In this document: piece after piece, positions 39,616 to 50,125 of the stretch
How positions within the stretch are numbered: the first letter of the stretch is position 1
Layout: each line of letters opens with the position of its first letter
DNA from: an uncultured Pseudomonadota bacterium
GTDB taxonomy: Bacteria; Pseudomonadota; Gammaproteobacteria; Methylococcales; Methylomonadaceae
Assembly (NCBI GenBank): GCA_903867225.1
Contig: CAIPQN010000085.1
Span: 52,667-116,666, forward strand
Direction of reading: 5' to 3'
Length of the DNA stretch: 64,000 nucleotides
Notes under the pieces: generated by a model
The model's database searches: none
Told to the model about the DNA's origin: nothing
The model's input: only the letters and a program-made list of their open reading frames with translations
Translations under genes and position numbers: made by a program

Positions 39616-40290
39616 TTACGCTTGTGTATTGACGATAATTCCAAGCGGGCTTTGACCTTGAAGATTTTGCGCTAACGTTTGCAAAAAGGTTGCTAAGGTC
39701 GCATTACTATTTGATCCAGCCCCTTGAGCATTTAAAACACTTTGAAAGCCATCTTTTAACGCTTGAATCGTGCCTGAACCATAATTTGCTGTATTCCGAC
39801 TTTCATCGTTCAATTGTTTAACCAATGATTGTAAATTAGTTGCCAGATTGCCAACTGTTGTCGTATTTCCACTGGTGTACGCAGCAATTGCAGCTTCGTT
39901 AACACTACTCGATTCACTGTCACTAGAGCCTTCAGAGTCTTCAGAGTCTTCATTGTATTTTGAAAAAAGCTGTTGTAAATTCGATTGCTCGCGATTTACG
40001 ACTGTCGTGCTTTGAGAATCTTTTTGGCTTAAAATCGAGAATAAATCTTCAATAAATGATTCTAAAGATTTTTCTGACGTATTAGCTTGACTTGCACTAC
40101 TGATGACAGGAGTTGCCACGCTGGTTGGGTTTGCCAAACCAATTTGCGCGAACGCTTGCCCAATGTAAGATGAAAATGCAGACTCATTTGCTGCATTATT
40201 AGCCAAGTTTGTACTGTTTGCTGTAGCTACTTTGGTGGTAACTTGCGGATTATAAGCGTTGCTATTATTGACGGAAGAAATGGTACTCAT
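39616..40290 (-). CDS. Hypothetical Ser/Asn-rich protein with acidic D/S/E tract
   Basis: 224-aa ORF, low complexity NEDSEDSEGSSDSESSSVNE; no recognisable family. Confidence 0.6.
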   Translation of the reverse strand: MSTISSVNNSNAYNPQVTTKVATANSTNLANNAANESAFSSYIGQAFAQIGLANPTSVATPVISSASQANTSEKSLESFIEDLFSILSQKDSQSTTVVNREQSNLQQLFSKYNEDSEDSEGSSDSESSSVNEAAIAAYTSGNTTTVGNLATNLQSLVKQLNDESRNTANYGSGTIQALKDGFQSVLNAQGAGSNSNATLATFLQTLAQNLQGQSPLGIIVNTQA

Positions 40291-40448
40291 GATGAACCTC
40301 GCACTTTTAGCGGAAAAATCGAATAAAATAAGAGCCAGTACTTTAATTACACTATGCCCGAACTGGTATATCGGATTCTACGCGATTTACTTTAGAAATA
40401 AATAGACTTACTTCATATTTTGCTTTCAAAAACGTCAAAGGATTACTT

Positions 40449-42998
40449 ATGTTAGAAAATTACCGCAAACATATTGCAGAACGCGCAGCAGAAGGCGTTG
40501 TACCCAAACCATTAAACGCGGAACAAACTGCCGCTTTGGTTGAATTGTTTAAAAATCCACCTGCTAGCGAAACCGATTTTATTTTAGACTTACTCGCAAA
40601 CCGTATTCCCGCAGGTGTTGACGAAGCGGCTTATGTCAAAGCAGGATTTTTAGCGGCAATTGCAAAAAGCGAAACGACATCGCCGATTTTGAATTCAGAA
40701 CGCGCCACCGAATTACTTGGCACAATGCTTGGCGGTTATAACATCGCGCCATTGATTGATTTACTCGACAGCGAAAATGAAAAAATCTGTGGACTTGCCG
40801 CAAAAGGTTTGTCACACACATTGTTAATTTTCGATGCGTTTCACGACGTTGAAAGCAAAGCGAAAGCTGGTAATAAATTTGCCGCACAAATTTTGCAATC
40901 GTGGGCAAATGCGGAATGGTTCACCGCAAAAAATGCCACACCTGAAAAATTAACCGTCACCGTTTTTAAAGTCACAGGCGAAACCAATACCGACGACCTC
41001 TCGCCTGCTCCCGATGCGTGGTCACGTCCTGATATTCCATTACACGCTAAAGCAATGCTCAAAATGCCACGCGATGGAATTACAAATGCCGAAGCTCAAA
41101 TTGCCGAATTAAAACAAAAAGGTTTCCCCGTTGCTTACGTTGGCGACGTGGTTGGCACGGGTTCATCACGCAAATCAGCGACGAATTCGGTTTTATGGTT
41201 CATGGGTAACGATATTCCGCATATTCCAAACAAGCGTGAAGGCGGCGTGTGTATCGGTGGAAAAATCGCGCCAATCTTTTTCAATACAATGGAAGATTCA
41301 GGCGCGTTGCCGTTTGAATGTGACGTAAGCCAATTAAACATGGGCGACGTGATTGATATTTTTCCGTATCAAGGCGAAGTCAAACGTCACGACAGCGACG
41401 AAATCATCTGCAAATTTGAACTCAAAACAGACGTTTTATTGGATGAAGTTCGTGCGGGCGGGCGGATTCCGTTAATTATTGGGCGTGGTTTAACTGACCG
41501 TGCGCGAATTGCGTTGAATTTAGAACCGTCAACCGTGTTTAAACGTCCAATTGATGAAAAAGACAGCGGCAAAGGTTTCACGCTTGCACAAAAAATGGTT
41601 GGTCAAGCGTGTGGTGTAACAGGCGTGCGCCCGAATACTTATTGCGAACCAAGAATGACAACGGTCGGCTCACAAGACACCACAGGACCTATGACGCGCG
41701 ATGAATTAAAAGATTTGGCATGTTTAGGATTTTCAGCGGATTTGGTAATGCAATCTTTTTGTCACACCGCCGCCTATCCAAAACCCATCGACGTTGAAAT
41801 GCAGCACACTTTGCCTGATTTCATTATGAATCGCGGCGGCGTTTCATTGCGTCCAGGCGACGGGATTATTCATTCTTGGTTAAACAGAATGTTATTGCCT
41901 GACACCGTTGGAACAGGTGGCGATTCACACACCCGTTTTCCAATTGGAATTTCATTTCCCGCAGGTTCAGGTTTAGTCGCATTCGCTGCAGCAACTGGCG
42001 TTATGCCACTTGATATGCCTGAATCGGTTTTGGTGCGTTTCAAAGGTGAAATGCAACCAGGCATTACACTGCGTGATTTGGTCAACGCGATTCCTTACGC
42101 CGCGATTCAAAAAGGACTTTTAACTGTTGATAAAAAAGGCAAAAAGAACGTTTTTTCAGGGCGCATTTTGGAAATTGAAGGCTTGCCCGATTTGAAAGTT
42201 GAACAAGCGTTTGAATTATCCGATGCGTCAGCAGAACGTAGCGCGGCAGGTTGTACCGTACTTTTAAATGAAGCCCCGATTCGTGAATATCTGAACTCGA
42301 ATATCACGTTGTTAACTTGGATGATTAAAGAAGGTTACGGCGATAAACGTACGATTGAACGCCGTATTTCAAAAATGCAAGAATGGCTTGCAACGCCTGT
42401 TTTACTTGCACCTGATGCGGATGTCGAATACTTTGAAATTCTCGAAATCAATTTGAACGAAATCACTGAGCCATTGCTCGCGTGTCCGAATGACCCCGAC
42501 GATATTAAAAAATTATCGGACGTGGCAGGAACTCACATTGACGACGTGTTTTTAGGTTCGTGCATGACAAATATCGGGCATTTTAGAGCTGCCGAAAAAT
42601 TACTCAAACAACAAACCACCGATTTACCAAGCAAATTATGGATTGCACCGCCGACGAAAATGGATGTGTCGCAACTGACAAAAGAAGGCGTTTATGACAC
42701 ATTTGAAAAAGCGGGCGCACGGTTAGAAATGCCAGGTTGTTCGCTTTGCATGGGAAATCAAGCGCGTGTCAAAGAAGGCGCAACCGTTGTTTCAACGTCA
42801 ACACGAAATTTCCCTAATCGTTTGGGAGATAACACAAATGTGTTTTTATCGTCGGCTGAACTCGCGGCGGTTTGTTCGATTTTGGGCAAAATTCCAACCG
42901 TTTCAGAATACATGGCTTACGCCGTGCAAATTAACGAAACCGCTGATGAAACGTATCAGTATTTGAACTTTGACAAAATCGCAGATTATCGCGGTTAA
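40449..42998 (+). CDS. acnB: Bifunctional aconitate hydratase 2/2-methylisocitrate dehydratase
   Basis: 849 aa; [73 protein letters not shown]. Confidence 0.96.
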   Translation: MLENYRKHIAERAAEGVVPKPLNAEQTAALVELFKNPPASETDFILDLLANRIPAGVDEAAYVKAGFLAAIAKSETTSPILNSERATELLGTMLGGYNIAPLIDLLDSENEKICGLAAKGLSHTLLIFDAFHDVESKAKAGNKFAAQILQSWANAEWFTAKNATPEKLTVTVFKVTGETNTDDLSPAPDAWSRPDIPLHAKAMLKMPRDGITNAEAQIAELKQKGFPVAYVGDVVGTGSSRKSATNSVLWFMGNDIPHIPNKREGGVCIGGKIAPIFFNTMEDSGALPFECDVSQLNMGDVIDIFPYQGEVKRHDSDEIICKFELKTDVLLDEVRAGGRIPLIIGRGLTDRARIALNLEPSTVFKRPIDEKDSGKGFTLAQKMVGQACGVTGVRPNTYCEPRMTTVGSQDTTGPMTRDELKDLACLGFSADLVMQSFCHTAAYPKPIDVEMQHTLPDFIMNRGGVSLRPGDGIIHSWLNRMLLPDTVGTGGDSHTRFPIGISFPAGSGLVAFAAATGVMPLDMPESVLVRFKGEMQPGITLRDLVNAIPYAAIQKGLLTVDKKGKKNVFSGRILEIEGLPDLKVEQAFELSDASAERSAAGCTVLLNEAPIREYLNSNITLLTWMIKEGYGDKRTIERRISKMQEWLATPVLLAPDADVEYFEILEINLNEITEPLLACPNDPDDIKKLSDVAGTHIDDVFLGSCMTNIGHFRAAEKLLKQQTTDLPSKLWIAPPTKMDVSQLTKEGVYDTFEKAGARLEMPGCSLCMGNQARVKEGATVVSTSTRNFPNRLGDNTNVFLSSAELAAVCSILGKIPTVSEYMAYAVQINETADETYQYLNFDKIADYRG

Positions 42999-43013
42999 TT
43001 ACCCAAAAGAAAT

Positions 43014-43042
43014 AAAAAAGGCGTAATTTTTACGCCTTTTTT
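43014..43042 (+). terminator. Terminator after acnB
   Basis: aaaaaaggcgtaa-ttt-ttacgcctttttt. Confidence 0.85.
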
Positions 43043-43065
43043 GTGTCATTTTTTAGGATTTAATC

Positions 43066-44112
43066 ATGGCTATTTTATTGATTTCTAAAGAAACACTTAA
43101 CCAACTCCCGAATTTAAGTGTTTCATTTAGTGTCTTGCTCGGTTTGTATTTAATTATTCCTTTATGTTTGCTGCTTTATGGTTTGGATACAACATTTTGG
43201 CACGGTTATTTGCATGACAATTTGCCAACAAAACCGACACATTTTTTATTATTTCAAATTTTATTTGGTACACCGCATATTTTAGCGAGTACGATTTTAT
43301 TGACGACAAACAGTGAGTATTTTCAGTTTTATAAACGTCATTTAGCGTGGATGACATTGGCAATAGCAATTATTTTTGGTTTGGGAAGTTTGTTTATTCC
43401 GTACCGTGTTTTTTATGTTGCGGTGGCTGGCTGGACTGTTTTTCACGTTTTGAAACAACAGCATGGCGTTGTTCGAGGAATTTGCAAATTACCCATATGG
43501 GCATTTAATAGTTTATTGTGGTTAAGTGTGGCAGCGGGTTTGCTGATTTATATCGGGATTTTTTTGTCCAATAGTTTGGATATTGAAACGTTAGAACAAC
43601 TTAAAAACGCAGCGGGTTTTTTGATAACCATTTTAGTTTTGCTTGGGTTGTATTGTCAGCGTTATGTGCCGACGAATTTTGCGAAAGCATTTTTTTGGGC
43701 AAATATCTTTTTAGTTGTTTGTAGTTTTTATTTGTTCACGCAAGAGTATTACTTTTTCGCCATTTTAATTCCGCGCTTAGTCCACGATGCAACGGCATAT
43801 ATTTTTTACGTCACGCACGATTTCAATAAACATTCTATCGAACCGAAAAACGCGCTTTATCGTTTTGCTAAAAAGTATTCGATTTCGATTTTTATTTTGT
43901 TACCCGTTTTGACGTTTGCATTAGCATTTTTATTACAGGCTTACGGCGATGTGGCGATTGCGTGGTTGACGCGAGAAGTTTTTGGCATGGAAATTCGCAA
44001 AGCAATCACGTTAGGTTTATTGGGCTATTTTGCGTTAATGCACTATTTCAGCGAGGCAATAACGTGGAAAAACGGTTCGCCTTATCGAGAATTTATTTCG
44101 TTTTCAAAATAG
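43066..44112 (+). CDS. Polytopic membrane protein of unknown function with conserved-looking intramembrane His residues
   Basis: About 9-10 hydrophobic segments; FWHGYLHD, FGTPHILAS, WTVFHVLKQQHGVVRG, PRLVHDATAYIFYVTHDFNKH, LMHYFSEAITWKNGSPYR. Confidence 0.7.
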   Translation: MAILLISKETLNQLPNLSVSFSVLLGLYLIIPLCLLLYGLDTTFWHGYLHDNLPTKPTHFLLFQILFGTPHILASTILLTTNSEYFQFYKRHLAWMTLAIAIIFGLGSLFIPYRVFYVAVAGWTVFHVLKQQHGVVRGICKLPIWAFNSLLWLSVAAGLLIYIGIFLSNSLDIETLEQLKNAAGFLITILVLLGLYCQRYVPTNFAKAFFWANIFLVVCSFYLFTQEYYFFAILIPRLVHDATAYIFYVTHDFNKHSIEPKNALYRFAKKYSISIFILLPVLTFALAFLLQAYGDVAIAWLTREVFGMEIRKAITLGLLGYFALMHYFSEAITWKNGSPYREFISFSK

Positions 44113-44117
44113 AAATT

Positions 44118-44136
44118 GGCGCGAAAGTTTCGCGCC
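44118..44136. terminator. Inverted repeat between convergent genes (possible weak terminator)
   Basis: ggcgcgaaa-g-tttcgcgcc followed by tatcgttttt on + strand. Confidence 0.5.
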
Positions 44137-44150
44137 TATCGTTTTTCAAA

Positions 44151-45248
44151 TTAGGCGACGTGTTCTGAAACTTCTAAATCAAAACCCGATAACGCAACAT
44201 ATTTCTTTTGTGCGCCTAAAACTTTCAGTTTTTTCACCCCTAAATCTGCCAAAATCCGTGCGCCCGTCCCTGTTGTACGCCAATCGACATCATTTTTTCC
44301 TGTGACTTGATGACCGTTATCTGCCAACTGATAACGATGAATTTGTTCTGCTAAGGCTTGATTATTTTCACTTTGACGAATTAACACCAAAATACCGCGT
44401 TTTGCTTCTGCAATTTTTTCCATTGCCGAACGAATCGACAAACTGGCTTCACCGCGTTTTGACGAAAAAATATCATCTAAAACATTTCGCGCATGAACAC
44501 GAACTAATACAGGTTCGTCGCTGCTGATATCTCCCATTACTAACGCAAGATGCAGATTGTTGTCGTTACGATCTTGATACGCAAATAAACGAAAATCGCC
44601 AAATTCAGTTGGATAATCACATTCGCTGACGCGTTCTAACGTATTTTCATGCTGAATACGGTAATGAATTAAATCCGCAATCGTGCCAATTTTGAGTTTA
44701 TGTTCAGCGGCAAAAACTTCTAAATCCGCTCGACGTGCCATTGAACCATCGTCGTTTAAAATTTCAACAATCACCGCTGCGGGTTCAACACCTGCAAGAA
44801 ATGCAAAATCACAACCTGCTTCTGTATGACCTGCGCGATTCAATACGCCACCCGCTTGCGCCATTAACGGAAAAATATGTCCTGGTTGAACTAAATCGTC
44901 AGCCGTTGCATTTTTAGCAACGGCAGCTTGAACGGTTCGCGCTCTATCTGCTGCCGAAATTCCAGTCGTTACACCTGTTGCTGCTTCAATCGATACAGTG
45001 AAATTTGTGTAATGGGGTGTTTTATTATCGCTGACCATTAACGGTAAACGTAATTGCTGACAACGTTCTTGTGTCAAGGTCAGGCAAATCAAGCCGCGTC
45101 CGTAACGCGCCATAAAGTTAATGTCTTCGGGACGGGCAAACTCTGCTGCCATGAGCAAATCGCCTTCATTTTCACGGTCTTCATCGTCCATGATGATGAC
45201 CATTTTGCCTTGTTTCAGGTCTTCAATAATTTCTTCGGTGCTATTCAT
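44151..45248 (-). CDS. ribB: 3,4-dihydroxy-2-butanone 4-phosphate synthase with C-terminal GTP cyclohydrolase II-like domain lacking Zn cysteines
   Basis: MVIIMDDEDRENEGDLLMAAEFARPEDINFMARYGRGLICL, RAGHTEAGCDFAFLAG; C-terminal domain VRVHARNVLDDIFSSKRGEASLSIRSAM lacks the usual Cys motif. Start placed at MNSTEE (45248). Confidence 0.92.
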   Translation of the reverse strand: MNSTEEIIEDLKQGKMVIIMDDEDRENEGDLLMAAEFARPEDINFMARYGRGLICLTLTQERCQQLRLPLMVSDNKTPHYTNFTVSIEAATGVTTGISAADRARTVQAAVAKNATADDLVQPGHIFPLMAQAGGVLNRAGHTEAGCDFAFLAGVEPAAVIVEILNDDGSMARRADLEVFAAEHKLKIGTIADLIHYRIQHENTLERVSECDYPTEFGDFRLFAYQDRNDNNLHLALVMGDISSDEPVLVRVHARNVLDDIFSSKRGEASLSIRSAMEKIAEAKRGILVLIRQSENNQALAEQIHRYQLADNGHQVTGKNDVDWRTTGTGARILADLGVKKLKVLGAQKKYVALSGFDLEVSEHVA

Positions 45249-45904
45249 TGCGTGATAAATCCACTGTTTTGCAAAAGTTCCATTGTAACAGCCGAACACG
45301 GTTTTGCGGCGGCTTCACCTTTCATAAGTCGTTCCATGTATCGCGCCAACACATCGACTTCTAAATTCACTTGCGTGCCAATCGTTGCGTCGTTCAAAGT
45401 GGTTTCTTTTAACGTGTGCGGCACGATGTTAATGTCAAAGCTCGAGCCATTCACCTTGTTCACCGTCAAACTAATTCCGTTAATACAAATCGAACCTTTT
45501 TGCGCGATATATTTTGCTAGTTCGTCAGAAGCTTGCACGGTAAACCGAATCGAACGCCCATCATTTTTTTTGTCGATGATTGTGCCAACGCCATCAACGT
45601 GACCGCTTACAATATGACCACCTAAACGAGTGGTTGGTGTTAACGCGAGTTCTAAATTAACTGGCGTGCCGATTTGTGCATGAGCTAAACAAGTATGCGA
45701 TAACGTTTCATTGGACACGTCAGCCACAAAATAATCGTGTCCTAATTCCACTGCCGTTAAACACACACCATTTACCGCAATGCTGTCGCCCAAATTCGTA
45801 TCGGTAAGCGGTAATTTACCTGTATGAATGCTTAAACGCACATCGCCGCCGCGTGGTGTTATCGCGGTGATTTTACCGACTGCTAAAATAATTCCTGTGA
45901 ACAT
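45245..45904 (-). CDS. ribE: Riboflavin synthase (alpha subunit)
   Basis: MFTGIILAVGKI, duplicated lumazine-binding domains, GGHIVSGHVDGVGTI. Confidence 0.95.
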   Translation of the reverse strand: MFTGIILAVGKITAITPRGGDVRLSIHTGKLPLTDTNLGDSIAVNGVCLTAVELGHDYFVADVSNETLSHTCLAHAQIGTPVNLELALTPTTRLGGHIVSGHVDGVGTIIDKKNDGRSIRFTVQASDELAKYIAQKGSICINGISLTVNKVNGSSFDINIVPHTLKETTLNDATIGTQVNLEVDVLARYMERLMKGEAAAKPCSAVTMELLQNSGFITQ

Positions 45905-45939
45905 AATTGACCTTAATTGAAATAAAGTGAGTGTTGAAA

Positions 45940-48075
45940 TTATACGCTACCCAACGCCGCCCGAACGCAACGTAAAATCCCGTAGCTGTATTTTTCGCCA
46001 AAATGCTCAAAAACAGGTTTGAGCGAATTTTTCAATTCATCTTGTAACGCCAAAATTGCGGTTTCAATTTCATGTATTTCTTCCGCAGAAATGGGCATCA
46101 CATCGCTTAACATCAATTCATTTGTCGCAATACCATCTGCTAAATGTCCATAAACTGTTGCTGGCTGTAATTTTCGCAATTCCGCGATTGTTTCTGCACT
46201 ATTTCCCAATTTATACAACCGAATCGAAATCTCGCTTGAGCTTAAATTATCGTTATCCAATGTTGTATGCAATTGAATTATTTTCAAAAAATCTTCGCCG
46301 TATTGTATTAATTTATGTTCGCCAACACCCGATAATTCCCCCAATTGTGCTAACGTTTGAGGTTTTGATTCCATCATTAGCATTAACGTAGCATCTTGAA
46401 AAATAGTGTATGGCGGTACATTTTGCGCTTCCGCAAGTACACGACGTTTATCACGCAACGCATTCCAAAAACGAGTTTTTAAATCATCAGTAATAATGGC
46501 TTTTTTTACCACGGTTCGGGTGCGAGCTGATTTTTCAGGACGTAGATCTAATCTCAACATTAGCTTTCGTTCGCCACGCAAAACAGGATGTCCAGCCACA
46601 GCAAGTTTCAACGTGTTATAAGTAAAATCAACTGTGACACAATTTAACGCAATCAATTGTCGAAATACTGAACGCCATTGATCACTGTCTAAATCTTTGC
46701 CAATACCAAAAGTCGGTAATTCATTATGTTTATGTTGTTGTACTTTTGGAGTCTGAATTCCATGCAAAACTTCGATTAAATGAGAAACGCCAAAACCAAA
46801 AGATTGTCCTGTGCGAAGAACGCACGACAATGCTTTTTGCGCGGCGATTGTGCCGTCCCATGTTTGTGGCGGATTCAAACAACAATCACAATTACCACAA
46901 TGCTTTTCCAACGTTTCACCAAAATACTGCAACAATGTTTGGCGGCGACAATGTACTTGCTCACACAACGCCAACATCGCATCAAGTTTGTGCGTTTCCA
47001 AACTTTTGTGTAATTCGTCAGCTTCAGATTGCTCAATCCATTTTTTTAAAATCACAATATCCGATAAACCATAAGCCATCCACGCATTCGCGGGCGCACC
47101 ATCACGTCCCGCGCGTCCTGTTTCTTGATAATAGGCTTCAACGCTTTTGGGTAAATCCAAATGTGCCACAAAACGCACATTCGGCTTATCAATCCCCATT
47201 CCAAACGCAATCGTGGCGACAATGACAATTTTGTCTTGCATCAAAAATTGCTGCTGGTTTTGTTGGCGCACGTCTGTGGGCAAACCCGCATGATAGGGCA
47301 GGGCGTTAATGCCTTTTTCGGTTAACCATTCTGCAATTGCATCTACTTTTTTGCGTGATAAACAATACACAATGCCAACATCACCGTCGTGATTTTTACG
47401 AATAAAATCGAGTAATTGCTGTTTATCTTTACCCGTTTGTTTTTGCACAATGGTGTAGCGAATGTTCGAACGATCAAAACCACTGATATAAAGTGGTGAA
47501 TCTTCGAGTTGAAGTCGTTGTTGAATTTCAAGGCGTGTGCGTTCATCAGCGGTTGCCGTCAATGCGATGCGTGGAATATCTGGGAATTGCTCATTCAAAA
47601 TCCATAAATTCAAATAATCCACTCGGAAATCATGCCCCCATTGGGACACACAATGCGCTTCATCAATCGCAAATAATGAAATTTGTAGTGTTTTTAAAAA
47701 TTCCAATGTCGTCGAAATTTTCAATCGTTCTGGCGCGATATACAACAAATCGAGTTCACCATTCACTAATTGTTGTTCGACTTGCCGAGCATCTTGTTGT
47801 GATAAAGCTGAATTTAAAAATGCTGCACGAATGCCTAATTGTTTAAGCGCATCGACTTGATCTTGCATTAACGCAATTAACGGTGAAATTACAACACCCA
47901 CGCCGCTCCGAATTAACGCTGGGATTTGGTAACACAACGATTTTCCACCACCTGTTGGCATTAAAACTAACGCATTTTTGCCTGCAATTATGTCGTTAAT
48001 AATCGCTTCTTGTTGACCCCGAAACTGCGGATAACCAAACACGGTTTTTAATATTTTGAGTGGTGTGTCGCTCAT
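45940..48075 (-). CDS. recQ: ATP-dependent DNA helicase RecQ
   Basis: MPTGGGKSLCYQIPAL, DEAHCVSQWGHDFR, QETGRAGRDG, Zn cluster CGNCDCCLNPP, HRDC region. Confidence 0.96.
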   Translation of the reverse strand: MSDTPLKILKTVFGYPQFRGQQEAIINDIIAGKNALVLMPTGGGKSLCYQIPALIRSGVGVVISPLIALMQDQVDALKQLGIRAAFLNSALSQQDARQVEQQLVNGELDLLYIAPERLKISTTLEFLKTLQISLFAIDEAHCVSQWGHDFRVDYLNLWILNEQFPDIPRIALTATADERTRLEIQQRLQLEDSPLYISGFDRSNIRYTIVQKQTGKDKQQLLDFIRKNHDGDVGIVYCLSRKKVDAIAEWLTEKGINALPYHAGLPTDVRQQNQQQFLMQDKIVIVATIAFGMGIDKPNVRFVAHLDLPKSVEAYYQETGRAGRDGAPANAWMAYGLSDIVILKKWIEQSEADELHKSLETHKLDAMLALCEQVHCRRQTLLQYFGETLEKHCGNCDCCLNPPQTWDGTIAAQKALSCVLRTGQSFGFGVSHLIEVLHGIQTPKVQQHKHNELPTFGIGKDLDSDQWRSVFRQLIALNCVTVDFTYNTLKLAVAGHPVLRGERKLMLRLDLRPEKSARTRTVVKKAIITDDLKTRFWNALRDKRRVLAEAQNVPPYTIFQDATLMLMMESKPQTLAQLGELSGVGEHKLIQYGEDFLKIIQLHTTLDNDNLSSSEISIRLYKLGNSAETIAELRKLQPATVYGHLADGIATNELMLSDVMPISAEEIHEIETAILALQDELKNSLKPVFEHFGEKYSYGILRCVRAALGSV

Positions 48076-48139
48076 TTTTTATTCCAGTAAAACGATAATA
48101 GTTGCACAATATGAGTAATAGCGTTTCATTTTAACTTTT

Positions 48140-49210
48140 GTGTCATTTTTTATGTTTAAAAATTCGATTGAATCGTATACCGCTGATGTGCTGATTGTCG
48201 ATGACACATTAGCGAATTTACAGTTGCTTTCATCTATTCTAAAAGATGAAGGCTACAAAGTTAGACCCGCCACGTCAGGTGCGATGGCGTTGCAAGCAAT
48301 CACACAAAAATTGCCAGATTTAATTTTACTCGACATCAAAATGCCCGATATGGATGGCTATGAAGTGTGTAAAGAATTAAAACAGCACACTCGCACTAGA
48401 GATATTCCAATTATTTTTATCAGTGCATTAAATGAACTTTCCGATAAAGTAAAAGCATTCAATGTTGGTGCGGTTGATTACATTAATAAACCATTTCAAT
48501 TTGAAGAAGTTAAAGCCCGCGTTTTTACGCATTTGAAATTGAAAGCGTATCAAAATGATATGGCGCAACAAGTTAGCAAAGGAATTAAAGAAATAAACGA
48601 TTTAAATCAGGAAATTATTGATACGCAACGTGAGTTGATTTTTACAATGGGTGAAATTTGTGAAACTCGCTCGTTTGAAACAGGGCAACACGTTAAACGC
48701 GTTGCAGAATACTCCTGTTTATTAGCGAATTTATATGGTTGCAGTGCTGATGACACCGCGTTAATTCAACACGCTTCACCGATGCACGATATTGGTAAAG
48801 TAGCAATTGCAGATGTGATTTTGAATGCAGATCGTAAGTTAACGACCGAAGAACTTGAAATAATGAAAGCTCACACGACATTAGGTTTTTCAATGTTATC
48901 TGTGTCAAAACGTCCTTTATTAAAAATGGCAGCAACGATTGCCGTTGAGCATCATGAAAAATGGAATGGTACAGGTTATCCGAATGGTTTGGTGGGTGAA
49001 CAAATCAGTGTGCCAGGGCGGATTGTGGCGATTGCTGATGTTTTTGATGCGTTGGGTTCAGCGCGTTGTTATAAATCAGCATGGGAATTGCCGCGAATTT
49101 TAGATTATTTTCACGAACAGCGTGGTAAACATTTTAATCCAGAATTATTGGATTTATTTTTTAAGCATTTAGATGAATTTTTGGTTATTCGAGATAAATT
49201 TACAGATTAA
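48140..49210 (+). CDS. Response regulator with HD-GYP output domain
   Basis: REC LIVDDTLANLQLL...LILLDIKMPDMDGYEV...YINKPF; HD-GYP ASPMHDIGKVAI, HHEKWNGTGYPNGL. Confidence 0.94.
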   Translation: MSFFMFKNSIESYTADVLIVDDTLANLQLLSSILKDEGYKVRPATSGAMALQAITQKLPDLILLDIKMPDMDGYEVCKELKQHTRTRDIPIIFISALNELSDKVKAFNVGAVDYINKPFQFEEVKARVFTHLKLKAYQNDMAQQVSKGIKEINDLNQEIIDTQRELIFTMGEICETRSFETGQHVKRVAEYSCLLANLYGCSADDTALIQHASPMHDIGKVAIADVILNADRKLTTEELEIMKAHTTLGFSMLSVSKRPLLKMAATIAVEHHEKWNGTGYPNGLVGEQISVPGRIVAIADVFDALGSARCYKSAWELPRILDYFHEQRGKHFNPELLDLFFKHLDEFLVIRDKFTD

Positions 49211-49222
49211 GAGGAGCGATAA

Positions 49223-50098
49223 ATGAGTAATTCTTCAATACTGAAGAAGCGAGATATGATAATTAGCAAATTATCATTGTTGGCTAAATACAAAACGACA
49301 ATAAACGTCACAACTTCAAACGACGGCGAGGCATCAGCAACAACAACGATTGTTGGTATCGATGATAAAAAAAATGCGATTTTTTTGAGCTACATGGCAG
49401 TCATTAATGAAAATGAAAGTGGACAAGCTATTTTAGATTTCGATGCGTCTGACAATTTCAATAAAAGCGTAATTAAAGCATCGTATATTGAATTCACGAC
49501 GGTATTTCATGATATTGAAGTTGAATTTTCAAGTAAGTCTATTAAAAATACGACATACGAAGACACCAATGTTTTAATGGTTGCAATTCCACCTTTATTG
49601 AATTGGCAAAATAGACGTGAATACGATCGCAATAAAATATCCCCTGACGCGTCCAATTTTTGTGAAATTATTTTAAAAGCACCTGTGCCTAACGAATCTA
49701 GTGTTGAGTACAGAGAAAAATATCGCGAAGCTACCGATCATATTGAACGTATTTTATTAAAAGAACGTAAAGTTTTGTTTGAGAAAACAGGAATAAAAAC
49801 TACGGGCGATATGTACGCCGATGTCATGAGTTTAAGTATGCACGATGTTAGTTTAGCGGGATGTTCCTTTGTCAATGTAGATAAAGAATTTTCATATTTT
49901 TTAAAGCCAGGCACGATACATAAAAATTGCAAAATTATGATGGCAAATGGCAGCGAAATTAACGTTACGCTCGAAGTAATGACAAATCGAGCAAGTGATA
50001 CTAAAAAAGAGGCTTTTTCAGAGTTAGTCGGCGTTCGATTTATCAAAGTACATCGTGAAGCTGTTGAAAATAACGACGAAAGAGCGATGACACATTGA
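49223..50098 (+). CDS. YcgR-like PilZ-domain protein (putative c-di-GMP effector)
   Basis: N-terminal YcgR-like domain, then RREYDR (RxxxR) and DVSLAGCSF ([D/N]xSxxG) PilZ signature; directly follows the HD-GYP gene. Confidence 0.78.
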   Translation: MSNSSILKKRDMIISKLSLLAKYKTTINVTTSNDGEASATTTIVGIDDKKNAIFLSYMAVINENESGQAILDFDASDNFNKSVIKASYIEFTTVFHDIEVEFSSKSIKNTTYEDTNVLMVAIPPLLNWQNRREYDRNKISPDASNFCEIILKAPVPNESSVEYREKYREATDHIERILLKERKVLFEKTGIKTTGDMYADVMSLSMHDVSLAGCSFVNVDKEFSYFLKPGTIHKNCKIMMANGSEINVTLEVMTNRASDTKKEAFSELVGVRFIKVHREAVENNDERAMTH

Positions 50099-50125
50099 AA
50101 TCAAACAACCATGAGATTTAATTAA

